Assembly (NCBI GenBank): GCA_964431735.1
Contig: CAYSLJ010000063.1
Span: 1 to 37,225 of the forward strand
Direction: 5' to 3'
Source of the DNA: CALARM01 sp964431735
GTDB taxonomy: Bacteria; Vulcanimicrobiota; SpSt-956; JAKJGF01
Length of the DNA stretch: 37,225 nt
The notes beneath the pieces are model-generated. The model did no database searches. It saw only the letters and a list, made by a program, of their open reading frames with translations, and was not told the origin of the DNA. The translations under genes were made by a program, and so were the position numbers. This document shows positions 1-6,844 of the stretch, piece after piece; the stretch's first letter is position 1; each line of letters begins with the position of its first letter.

Positions 1-56
1 TTTCGGAAGAGCCTCACACACCGGAAGGTATTTGATGACTTTTCGGATAGGTTCTT
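1..56. repeat. Left-end inverted repeat (right half of a palindromic element)
   Basis: Positions 7-51 are a perfect 45-bp inverted copy of 37181-37225; similarity continues weakly to about 62. The first bases read TTT-CGGA-AGAGCC, which is the order seen on the 3' side of the hairpin elements at 91-231 and 1485-1633 (second stem, CGRA/CGTA internal loop, then AGAGYC arm). The window therefore seems to begin inside a third copy of that element. Confidence 0.85.
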
Positions 57-275
57 AGTACTGTAACAGGTAAAAGGGTACCCATAAAAAGCTTCTGCCT
101 GACAGGCTCTGGAGAAGAAAAATTAGTTTTTTCTATAGTATTAAAAATTAAATAAGGGTTAATTTATTGTCTGTAAAACAAATTATATAAGGCAAATTAT
201 TTTTCTTCGTAAGAGCCTGTCAGGCAGAAGCTGATAAAATGGTTACGAACTTATCTGACCAGGTAATTAGTAGCA
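56..275. repeat. Structured hairpin element, copy 1
   Basis: An inner 20-bp perfect inverted repeat lies at 91-110 (GCTTCTGCCTGACAGGCTCT) and 212-231. Inside it is a 4x4 internal loop, GGAG (111-114) opposite CGTA (208-211), then a second perfect 9-bp stem (115-123 with 199-207) and a 75-nt AT-rich loop. Outside it are imperfect arms with an AACAGGTAAA..GGTACC theme (56-88 and about 240-275). The layout matches the element at 1485-1633 although the arm sequences differ. No open reading frame lies inside. It precedes the CAP-domain gene. It could be a small mobile palindrome or a transcribed structured RNA. Confidence 0.75.
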
Positions 276-310
276 CAACAGATAAATTCGCAACTAAAAT
301 ATTAATTTAT

Positions 311-331
311 TGTGACGCGTTACGCGTCACG
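311..331. repeat. Short CGTRACG-type repeat core
   Basis: This is a near-palindromic run of three 7-bp units (TGTGACG, CGTTACG, CGTCACG) in the AT-rich leader region of the CAP gene. It is a shorter member of the GC-rich core family found at about a dozen intergenic sites in this window. Between it and the gene start at 450 I see only a leader with short hairpin potential (around 384-394 and 402-420). Confidence 0.7.
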
Positions 332-449
332 ATTGTAAATATGATAAGGTTATTTTTTACAACCCCTCAGGATTAAGGGTTACTGTGTCTTCGACAGAAA
401 CTTCCGGAGAAGGGAAACCGGCCAGATCGTTCAGAAAGGATGAATTAAA

Positions 450-1211
450 ATGAAAAACTATTATTGTTTAACAATTATTTCTTCATCAATCTTGTTATTC
501 CTGATAATTTCAGGTTCTATACATATTGAAGGAGCCCCTCAGAGTAACTGGAACGACTCTATGTATTCCAGATATAATTACTCTACTTTCCAGTCTTATA
601 ATCCTGCCAATCAGGCAATAGATTTTAAAAACATAGATTATGAACTTCTCTGTGCCTCCATATTTTATGCTACAAATAAAGAAAGAGTAAATGCAACAAC
701 AACGTCTCCTGCATCTGGAGGAACTCCCCTTAATCTACAACCTTTTGAATATTCACAATATCTGAAATATTCGGCACAGATGCATGCCTATGATATGGTG
801 ACCAATAATTTTTTTGATCATAACAATCCCTGTGATTCTACAAAGAAAACACCTTTTGACAGGATGGCACTCTGTTATGTAACAGGAGGTATGAGAGCGG
901 AGAATATTGCAGATGTTTTTGGTATTGCCTATCAATCAGGAAGCAATTTTATACCACCGAACAGAGGGAGCAGTGTTTTTGTAGATGGAGTAACAAAAAA
1001 GCCTATACCGGCTCATACATACAACTCGTTTTCACTGGCTCTTCTTTCTGATTGGATGCACTCTCCCGGTCATAGAGAAAATATACTCAACAAAAAATTA
1101 CTCTATCTTGGATGTGGCGCAGCTTTTTATAATGATCCTGAATGCTATGGAATACAAAAATTTAAATGTGTACAGAATTTCGGAAGTATTGTCCCGCAGA
1201 ACAGGTATTAG
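450..1211 (+). CDS. Secreted CAP (SCP/PR-1) domain protein
   Basis: The 253-aa product has an N-terminal hydrophobic signal (about residues 8-24) and then a CAP-superfamily domain. The family signatures are visible: an early helix with AQMHAYDMV followed by FFDHNNP, and near the C-terminus WMHSPGHRENIL followed by LGCGAAFY, matching the histidine motif and GCG strand of SCP/PR-1 proteins. Bacterial members are extracellular with mostly unknown substrates, so only export and fold can be called. A ribosome site (GAAAGGATG) precedes the ATG. The gene stands alone, bracketed by two structured hairpin elements (91-231 and 1485-1633). An insert in the middle of the domain (about residues 150-185) is longer than in minimal family members. 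Confidence 0.85.
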   Translation: MKNYYCLTIISSSILLFLIISGSIHIEGAPQSNWNDSMYSRYNYSTFQSYNPANQAIDFKNIDYELLCASIFYATNKERVNATTTSPASGGTPLNLQPFEYSQYLKYSAQMHAYDMVTNNFFDHNNPCDSTKKTPFDRMALCYVTGGMRAENIADVFGIAYQSGSNFIPPNRGSSVFVDGVTKKPIPAHTYNSFSLALLSDWMHSPGHRENILNKKLLYLGCGAAFYNDPECYGIQKFKCVQNFGSIVPQNRY

Positions 1212-1256
1212 TGAGAAGTGAATAGTGAGTCGTGAATAGTGAGAAGTGAAAATCTT
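1211..1256. repeat. GTGAATAGTGAG low-complexity repeat
   Basis: Directly after the CAP stop codon is a run of imperfect GTGAATAGTGAG / GTGAGAAGTGAA units. The same unit makes a long hairpin at 35409-35495 and occurs as fragments near 3058 and 21383. Confidence 0.65.
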
Positions 1257-1327
1257 CATCATTCTCATATAAATAATTTATAAATGGTTACGAAAATACC
1301 TGTTCCGCTATTAAGGAACTGTCTGAA

Positions 1328-1398
1328 AATAATTACATCATAGTTATAATTTATATCGTGATGCGTAAAGCGTAACGCGTGACGCGAGGGTAATTATT
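1328..1398. repeat. Palindromic element with CGTRACG core
   Basis: The core at 1357-1389 is four 7-bp units (CGTGATG, CGTAAAG, CGTAACG, CGTGACG) ending CGAGG, 33 nt in all. It is flanked by AATAATTAC on the left (1328-1336) and GTAATTATT on the right (1390-1398), so the GC-rich core sits between inverted AT-rich arms. The first two units are more degenerate than in other copies. Confidence 0.8.
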
Positions 1399-1432
1399 GT
1401 TCTAACAATTTGCCGGAGTTATTTTTCTTAAA

Positions 1433-1673
1433 GTCCTAAGTACTGCAACAGGTAAATTGGTACCAAAAAAATATGGCACTCACTCCTGTCCCTGGCCGGG
1501 CTCTGGAGGAAAAGATATGCCGTATTAAAAGAGAGTTATAAATTATATAGATGCAAAATATTAAACGTCTAAAAAACCAGTTTGTCACGCAATAGGATCA
1601 TATCTTTTCCGGAAGAGTCCGGCCAGGGACAGGTTTTAATATGGGTACTAACTTATTTGGAGCGGTACTAAGT
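1433..1673. repeat. Structured hairpin element, copy 2
   Basis: The inner arms 1485-1504 (CCTGTCCCTGGCCGGGCTCT) and 1614-1633 pair along 20 positions with one G.T wobble. They enclose a 4x4 internal loop, GGAG (1505-1508) opposite CGGA (1610-1613), an 11-bp second stem (1509-1519 with 1599-1609) and a 79-nt AT-rich loop. Outer imperfect arms with the GGTAAA..GGTACC theme lie at 1433-1465 and 1640-1673. The right outer arm runs into the vertex gene on the minus strand and supplies its TAG stop codon (1668-1670). The fold is the same as at 91-231, with compensating changes in the arms. Confidence 0.75.
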
Positions 1674-1964
1674 ATATCGGACTGTTTTACCTTCTATTGT
1701 GACCTGATCTATTATACCGACTATAACAGTTCTTACCGGTGCCTCATCTCTTTTCAGGATACTTCTGGCGGATCCTCCTTCGTCCAGTACAATTACCGTA
1801 TCACCTGTTCCTGCATCTATTTTATCTGCCACTGCCATAAGAGGTTTCCCTGATAATTTACCTGTTATTCCATGCATTTTCTGTACAAGACATAGCTTCA
1901 ATCCCTCCAGACCCGGGGATTTACAGGTAGACCACAGAACTCCTACAACCTTTGCTACGAACAT
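1668..1964 (-). CDS. Bacterial microcompartment vertex protein (EutN/CcmL family), copy A
   Basis: The 98-aa product has the EutN/CcmL layout: an N-terminal strand MFVAKVVGVLWSTCKSPGLEG followed by KLCLVQ, a central VADKIDAGTGDTVIVLDEG segment and a C-terminal VIVGIIDQV strand. These proteins form pentamers that cap the vertices of microcompartment shells. It is the last of three consecutive family members. Its start lies 2 nt after the stop of the next gene upstream, which suggests translational coupling. No hexameric BMC shell protein or cargo enzyme is in this window. Its stop codon falls inside the outer arm of a repeat, so the C-terminal residues may be repeat-derived. Confidence 0.88.
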   Translation of the reverse strand: MFVAKVVGVLWSTCKSPGLEGLKLCLVQKMHGITGKLSGKPLMAVADKIDAGTGDTVIVLDEGGSARSILKRDEAPVRTVIVGIIDQVTIEGKTVRYT

Positions 1965-1966
1965 TG

Positions 1967-2233
1967 TTATTCTCCCTGCTTAACACCATCTATAATACCC
2001 ACTATAGTCGCATCTACAGGAGGAGCTACAGGAAAAGCCACTGCAGCATCCCTTGCTTCTACATAAAATACAAATTCATCATATCCTGCTGATACTGAAT
2101 CTGCTGCTATAAGATAATCTCCCTCAGGGTTCCCTTCCCAGTCAGTGGGCTGAAGCAGGATGAGTTTAATACCTGTAAGGGATTCTACTTTTTTTGTTGC
2201 CACTACCCGTCCTATAACTTTAGCAGGTAACAT
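1967..2233 (-). CDS. Bacterial microcompartment vertex protein (EutN/CcmL family), copy B
   Basis: I place the start at the ATG giving MLPAKVIGRVVATKK, as family members begin this way and GGAGAAGG lies upstream. The longer open frame, to 2311, runs back through a CGTRACG repeat (2256-2288) and encodes repeat-derived residues, so I reject it. The 88-aa product keeps the KLILLQP strand, the AADSVSAG turn and the C-terminal ATIVGIIDGV strand of pentameric vertex proteins. It follows copy C (2381-2689) across about 150 bp that hold the repeat, and is 2 nt from copy A. Confidence 0.87.
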   Translation of the reverse strand: MLPAKVIGRVVATKKVESLTGIKLILLQPTDWEGNPEGDYLIAADSVSAGYDEFVFYVEARDAAVAFPVAPPVDATIVGIIDGVKQGE

Positions 2234-2255
2234 ATTTATCAAAAACCTTCTCCAT

Positions 2256-2288
2256 CGTGACGCGTAACGCGTAACACGTGACGCGAGG
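2256..2288 (+). repeat. CGTRACG core between vertex genes
   Basis: Four 7-bp units (CGTGACG, CGTAACG, CGTAACA, CGTGACG) plus CGAGG. It lies just upstream of the second vertex gene, inside what should be one minus-strand operon, so the repeat was probably inserted into the operon spacer. Confidence 0.85.
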
Positions 2289-2380
2289 ATAATAACCTTT
2301 CTGTAATTCAAACCGGCTATTTTACTTTATTCATAAACATACGTAATTTCCATGAAAGGTGGCTTTTCATAACTTACAAA

Positions 2381-2689
2381 TTATGTATAGCCTTCTGTTT
2401 CAAATTTTCTGAAGATTATCTGTCCTTCTCTTTCTACAGAATCTACTATAGCTGATATAACACAATCGCATGGTCTGTTTTTTGTTGCATCTGTCTGACG
2501 TGCAGAAGAACCTGATACAAATAGAACAAGCTCTCCTTCTCCAGCGCCTACCGCATCGGCAGCGACAAGTGTTTCACCTTTCGACTTGAATTCCAGATCA
2601 ACAGGCTGTATTATTAACAGTTTCCATCCGACCAATCCCTCATCTTTTTGAGTACAGACTACATTACCTATAACTCTGGCAAATTTCAT
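2381..2689 (-). CDS. Bacterial microcompartment vertex protein (EutN/CcmL family), copy C
   Basis: The 102-aa product begins MKFARVIGNVVCTQKDEGLVG, continues KLLIIQPVD and AADAVGAGEGE, and ends with VISAIVDSV, all in the family order. It has an extra C-terminal tail of about 15 residues (EGQIIFRKFETEGYT). GGAAGGAAG is the ribosome site. It is the promoter-proximal gene of the three. Paralogous vertex proteins can mix in one shell or serve different shells; nothing here decides which. Confidence 0.87.
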   Translation of the reverse strand: MKFARVIGNVVCTQKDEGLVGWKLLIIQPVDLEFKSKGETLVAADAVGAGEGELVLFVSGSSARQTDATKNRPCDCVISAIVDSVEREGQIIFRKFETEGYT

Positions 2690-2728
2690 TTAATATCTTC
2701 CTTCCCTTTAAGGAAAATGGTTCACGGT

Positions 2729-2757
2729 ATTATAACATATAAGACTGAGAGAAACAA
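2729..2757 (-). promoter_or_regulatory. Sigma-70-type promoter for the vertex genes
   Basis: On the minus strand TTGTTT (2752-2757) is followed by a 17-nt spacer and a perfect TATAAT (2729-2734). The -10 box is about 40 nt upstream of the copy C start. Confidence 0.6.
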
Positions 2758-2769
2758 TATTTTAAAGTG

Positions 2770-2874
2770 GATTGTGTTTAAAAATGACAGGTGATTTTAT
2801 ATATAAATAAAAATTAATTAAATGTTTCAGGTTTTTGGTTCTGGATCTTCTTAACCTATCAACCATCATCCAAT
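2770..2874. repeat. Dispersed repeat C, copy 1
   Basis: A stretch of about 100 bp starting GATTGTGTTTAAAAATGACA recurs in the same orientation at 14119-14233. Both copies end in a CTTCTTAACCYATC stretch followed by degenerate CCATCACC-like units. No coding potential is seen. Confidence 0.75.
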
Positions 2875-2880
2875 ACCCTC

Positions 2881-2995
2881 ATCTATTACTGAGGTAAGCA
2901 TAAATAATACATATATACTCTCGTGACGCGTAACGCGTGACGCGTGACGCGAGGAAAACGTTTATTAAATGCTTATGCTCAGGTCAATAATAGAT
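2881..2995. repeat. Palindromic element with CGTRACG core
   Basis: The core at 2922-2954 has four units (CGTGACG, CGTAACG, CGTGACG, CGTGACG) plus CGAGG. The left arm 2881-2910 (ATCTATTACTGAGG..AAGCATAAATAATA) and the right arm 2961-2995 are imperfect inverted copies. This is one of the clearest cases of a long AT-rich hairpin with the GC-rich core near its tip. Confidence 0.82.
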
Positions 2996-3081
2996 TTATG
3001 AAATGAATTATAATTTCCAGTAAAAGCAAATTTACCTGTCGTAAAAAACACTATCACTACTCACTTTTCACTGATTATAAA

Positions 3082-3110
3082 TTGACATAATATTAAAGAT
3101 ATGTTATATT
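3082..3110 (+). promoter_or_regulatory. Strong sigma-70-type promoter
   Basis: A perfect TTGACA (3082-3087), a 17-nt spacer and TATATT (3105-3110) lie about 60 nt before the start of the cysteine-rich exported protein. Confidence 0.75.
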
Positions 3111-3170
3111 TTTTACTGTTAAAAATTTTATAAAGGATTCAAAAAAATATATAATCAGGAGGTGAATTTT

Positions 3171-3704
3171 ATGAAATACGGGAAAATTGTTATTTTAATT
3201 GCAGTAATTCTTATCTCTATGCTTGCCATAAATCAATTTTTACTTGCTAATTGCGGCCAGTGTACAGATAAAGAAAAACCATGTTCAGACCAGGAATGTA
3301 AAGACAAATGCACTGAATGCAAAGACAAAGACTGCATCTGTCCTGAATGTAAAGACAAATGCACTGAATGCAAAGACAAAGACTGCACCTGTGAGCAATG
3401 CAAAGATGAAGCAACATTTACAGGTATGTTCGTATGTCCCTGTTATGTTATGATAAAAGAGGGAGAAACAGTGGATACAGCAAAAATGAAAGAATGTACC
3501 GTAAAATGTGCTAAAGCAGGACAGCATCTTTTATTTGTAGATGATAAAGGAACTATTTACATGGCTATGTTCTGCTGTCAATGTAATGTTCCTGAAAAAG
3601 ATGCAGCATCAATGGCTATGGATAAAATCACAGTAAAGGGCTGTGTATGTGAAAAAGGTGGTTTCAAAGCCATTAAAATCTGCAATGTAGAAAAAGTTAA
3701 ATAA
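3171..3704 (+). CDS. Exported cysteine-rich protein with duplicated metal-site-like repeat
   Basis: The ATG at 3171 follows a strong AGGAGGTGA site; the GTG at 3162 lies within that site and is not used. The 177-aa product has an N-terminal hydrophobic segment (about residues 5-26) ending LLANC, a possible signal peptide or weak lipobox. Next is a cysteine-dense region with two nearly identical 17-residue units (ECKDKCTECKDKDCICP and ECKDKCTECKDKDCTCE), encoded by a 51-bp tandem duplication at 3294-3395. A C-terminal domain (about residues 85-177) has paired cysteines (CPCY, ECTVKCAKAG, CCQC) and a DKITVKGCVCEKGGFKAI segment resembling small heavy-metal or cytochrome-associated domains of anaerobes. 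Metal binding is inferred from cysteine spacing. Confidence 0.75.
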   Translation: MKYGKIVILIAVILISMLAINQFLLANCGQCTDKEKPCSDQECKDKCTECKDKDCICPECKDKCTECKDKDCTCEQCKDEATFTGMFVCPCYVMIKEGETVDTAKMKECTVKCAKAGQHLLFVDDKGTIYMAMFCCQCNVPEKDAASMAMDKITVKGCVCEKGGFKAIKICNVEKVK

Positions 3705-3713
3705 CAAATAGTT

Positions 3714-3749
3714 ATCATTATGGCACCTGTAACAGGGTGTCATAATGAT
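3714..3749. terminator. Hairpin between convergent genes
   Basis: A 14-bp stem (3714-3727 with 3736-3749, one G.T pair) with an 8-nt loop sits in the 73-bp gap between two convergent genes. Neither side has a convincing run of T, so termination is inferred from position and stem strength. Confidence 0.5.
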
Positions 3750-3777
3750 TCTGCATATGACGAAAGTTTGACATTAC

Positions 3778-6723
3778 CTATAAATGCCTGGGAGTCTGGC
3801 AGCATCGGAAACCTACATCATCAAAGGTTTCATAATAAAGGGCTTTTCTTCTATGAGATATATGAAAACACTCTATAAGAACATCTCTCCAGGATCCACC
3901 TTTACATACCCTTAAATCTTTCTCTTTTTCTTTTTCTCCTTTTTTAAGTTTACCGCTTACCAGGGGCGATTTATATACATCAGAACACCATTCGGCAATA
4001 TTTCCAGACATATCCATAACACCGTAAGGGCTGGCACCTCCGGCAAAAGAACCAATGGGAGTCGTGCCTCTATCATTTTCCAGATCAAGCATTTTTTCAA
4101 CTATATCAGGATCGTCCATATTCCCGTTATTACATTTATATTTATCCCATTCCTGTCCCCATGGATACATTCTCTCATCTGTTCCTCTACCTGCTTTCTC
4201 CCATTCCGCTTCTGTAGGCAGTCTCTTTCCACACCAGTCTGCATAAGCTTTGGCATCTTCCCAGTCTATACCTATAACAGGATGTTCTGCTGTCTGAAGA
4301 GAATAATTCCAGCTCTCCGGTTCAGTGTAGTTTGTTTCCTGTAAAAAAATATTGTAACGGAAATTGGTAACAGGGTATTTATCTATATAATAAGCGTATA
4401 AATATACATGTGTTTTAGGGTTATCATCTTCAGGATCATCACTTCCCATGACAAAAAGACCTGATGGTATATAAATCATTTCCACTTCATCTTTCGGATG
4501 AACTATAGATGCAGGCATATTGGCGCCAAAAGGTTTAAGTAATGAATTAAATGATTTTAAAGGCTTAACTATCTGCTCTTTTGGTTTACGTACTATTTCA
4601 ACTGCTTTTATTTGTTTTTTTCTCTGAGGAGCGGGAATAATATCATCTATATCTATCATACTGGATGGTGTTTTCTCTTCCTCATATTGTATTATTTTTT
4701 CAGGTATTTCTTTTTCATCACTTACATATTCTCTTGCTTCTTCCCCCGGTTCTTCTTTTGTTTTTCCCGGTATTTCTTCCATTACCTCTTCTTTTGTTTC
4801 TTCTTCCAGTTTTCTCAGTTCTTCCTGAACTTTTTTCTGCAGTTCTTCTTCAAGTAACCTTACTTCTTCTTCTTGCTCATTTTTTTGTTCCTGAGAAAAT
4901 ATATTCCCTTTCAACAAATAATCTGATGTTTCATCGATATTTTTCTGTGTATATTCCTCTTTTCCCCAGTATAATCCATCTTTTTGCTTATATTCCTCTT
5001 TTCCCCAGTAACGTTCTTCCTGCCTGACTTCTTCTGTCGCTTCCTCACAGACTATTTCCATCTCTATGTCTTCTTTTTTCTCTTCTTCTATTTCCGGCTC
5101 TATCTCTTCCTGTTTCTCTTGTTCTTTCTCCTCTACACCCTGTTTACTGACTGTTTCCATGGATTCTTTTTTCTCTTCCTCTATGTCCGGTTCCTTTTCT
5201 TCCTCTATTTCTTCTGTTACAATTTCTTTTTCTTCTTCTATTAAAACGTCATCAAATTCTTCTTCCACTTCTTCTTTTAATTCTTCATCGTCACTTTCTT
5301 CTATTGAAAGTTCATCAAATTCTTCTTCCAGTTCCGATTCATTTTCTTCGCCTTCATTTTCTTCTATAAAAAATTCATCAAATTCTTCTTCCATAACAGG
5401 TTTACCTTCCAGCTCACCGGAACCTTCTTCAAATGCTTCTACCATGTCTGCTTCATCTGGCCCATCTATTACTTCTTCATCCATGGCTTTTTCTTCAGAC
5501 ATTATATCAACGGTCTGGCCTGCCTGTTTTGTTGTTTCTTCGAAGCTCTTTGAGAACTCTTCCAATTTTTCCCTGTCAAAAATTTCCCCCGGTTTAAGGC
5601 TCTGTTTTTTCTCTTCTTCTCTTATAAGAGTAATAGGATCTTTTTCACCTGCCCATTCCAGGAGACCGGGGACAGCAAGTTCTTCTTCATCTCCTTCTTC
5701 TATTGGAGTTAAAGGGCCTGATGAAACGTCTTCAATATCTAAATCATAAAGTTCATCAGATACAGAATCCTCTTCATCAATTTGAAGATCAAATACATCA
5801 TCGCTTATATTCTGTTCCTGCTTTATTATTCTATATGTTTCAAGAGCTTCCAGCATTTCTTTTGCATGTTCGAATCTATTATATACTTCTCTTTCCAGTG
5901 CCTTCATAACAATCTGTTCCAGGGAAGGTGTAATATTGGTGTTAAAAAAAGATATAGGCTCAAAATCAAGAGGTACAGGAATTTCTCCTGTAAGTAAGTG
6001 ATGCATAGTAGCACCGAGAGCATAAATATCACTTCTTGGTTCCACCTGACCTTTATACTGCTCCTTTGGTGCGTAGCCATCAGTTCCTATAGAGGTTTTC
6101 GACACTCTCTGTTCAGGACTAACCACTCTGGCAATACCGAAATCTACCAGCATTGCCCTTCCGTCTTTCCTGATCATAATATTGGCAGGTTTTATATCAC
6201 GGTAAATTATAGGAGGTTCCTGATTGTGCAGGTAATCCAGTACTGTAAGAATCTGCTTTGACCACTGGACAACCTTGTCTTCAGGAAGATTGGGGGTTCC
6301 TTCCCTTTCCAGGATTGTATCAAGGTCTTCCCCTTCTATGAAAGACATGACAAGATAATATCTTCCGTTTTCTATGAAGTAGTCATATACTACAGGGAGG
6401 TGATCATGTTGTAATTTAGATAATATTTTAGCTTCACTGTTAAATCTTCTTATGGCATAATCCTGATCTTCATTGTTGTCGTAATCAGAAAATAATTCCT
6501 TTACCGCACAAATTCTATCAAGTCTTCCGTCAGTTGCCTTATATACCGCCCCCATACCTCCGGCTTTAATAAGTGAAATAATTTTGTAACGAGTTCCTAC
6601 CACATCACCGGGAGACAGAGAATTGCCGGTAGTACTGACAGAAGTCAATTCCACGCCGCAACTGCCGCAAAACCTGGAATTATCAGAATTTTTAGCGCCA
6701 CAATTACTGCAGTAAAGGGGCAT
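3778..6723 (-). CDS. Zinc-ribbon Ser/Thr protein kinase with acidic linker and SUMF1-like domain
   Basis: The 981-aa product starts after an AAGAGGTGATG site. Domains in order: a double CxxC zinc ribbon (residues 5-22); a PknB-type kinase domain (about 46-295) with GGMGAV P-loop, Lys75, Glu97, YRDIKPAN (Asp176), DFG (194-196) and a bacterial GYAPKEQY activation-loop end; a very long Glu-rich linker (about 300-740) with a duplicated YWGKEEYxQK motif; and a C-terminal formylglycine-generating-enzyme-like (SUMF1) domain (about 755-975) with MVMGSDD-like, RLPTEAEWEKA, GNIAEWCSD and GGSW motifs. HRD is YRD, common in bacterial kinases of this type. No membrane segment is visible, so it is probably cytoplasmic. 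Fusions of kinase and SUMF1 domains are known in bacteria; targets are unknown. The linker may be a flexible spacer or a substrate region. Confidence 0.9.
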   Translation of the reverse strand: MPLYCSNCGAKNSDNSRFCGSCGVELTSVSTTGNSLSPGDVVGTRYKIISLIKAGGMGAVYKATDGRLDRICAVKELFSDYDNNEDQDYAIRRFNSEAKILSKLQHDHLPVVYDYFIENGRYYLVMSFIEGEDLDTILEREGTPNLPEDKVVQWSKQILTVLDYLHNQEPPIIYRDIKPANIMIRKDGRAMLVDFGIARVVSPEQRVSKTSIGTDGYAPKEQYKGQVEPRSDIYALGATMHHLLTGEIPVPLDFEPISFFNTNITPSLEQIVMKALEREVYNRFEHAKEMLEALETYRIIKQEQNISDDVFDLQIDEEDSVSDELYDLDIEDVSSGPLTPIEEGDEEELAVPGLLEWAGEKDPITLIREEEKKQSLKPGEIFDREKLEEFSKSFEETTKQAGQTVDIMSEEKAMDEEVIDGPDEADMVEAFEEGSGELEGKPVMEEEFDEFFIEENEGEENESELEEEFDELSIEESDDEELKEEVEEEFDDVLIEEEKEIVTEEIEEEKEPDIEEEKKESMETVSKQGVEEKEQEKQEEIEPEIEEEKKEDIEMEIVCEEATEEVRQEERYWGKEEYKQKDGLYWGKEEYTQKNIDETSDYLLKGNIFSQEQKNEQEEEVRLLEEELQKKVQEELRKLEEETKEEVMEEIPGKTKEEPGEEAREYVSDEKEIPEKIIQYEEEKTPSSMIDIDDIIPAPQRKKQIKAVEIVRKPKEQIVKPLKSFNSLLKPFGANMPASIVHPKDEVEMIYIPSGLFVMGSDDPEDDNPKTHVYLYAYYIDKYPVTNFRYNIFLQETNYTEPESWNYSLQTAEHPVIGIDWEDAKAYADWCGKRLPTEAEWEKAGRGTDERMYPWGQEWDKYKCNNGNMDDPDIVEKMLDLENDRGTTPIGSFAGGASPYGVMDMSGNIAEWCSDVYKSPLVSGKLKKGEKEKEKDLRVCKGGSWRDVLIECFHISHRRKALYYETFDDVGFRCCQTPRHL

Positions 6724-6844
6724 CTCATCACCTCTTAAAATATTTCTATAAGCCCCCGAAATAATATAAATTTTTATATATTAGTTACTTTGATTAAAAA
6801 TCCTTCTATTTCTTTACTTTTAAAGAAAGTCTTTAATCTATATG

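Noticed and set aside
1641..1853. 70-codon plus-strand open frame
   Set aside because: It lies antisense to a well-supported microcompartment vertex gene and starts in a repeat arm.
5066..5749. Ser-rich 227-codon open frame on the plus strand
   Set aside because: It is the mirror of the Glu-rich linker codons of the kinase on the other strand; composition explains the open frame and there is no ribosome site.
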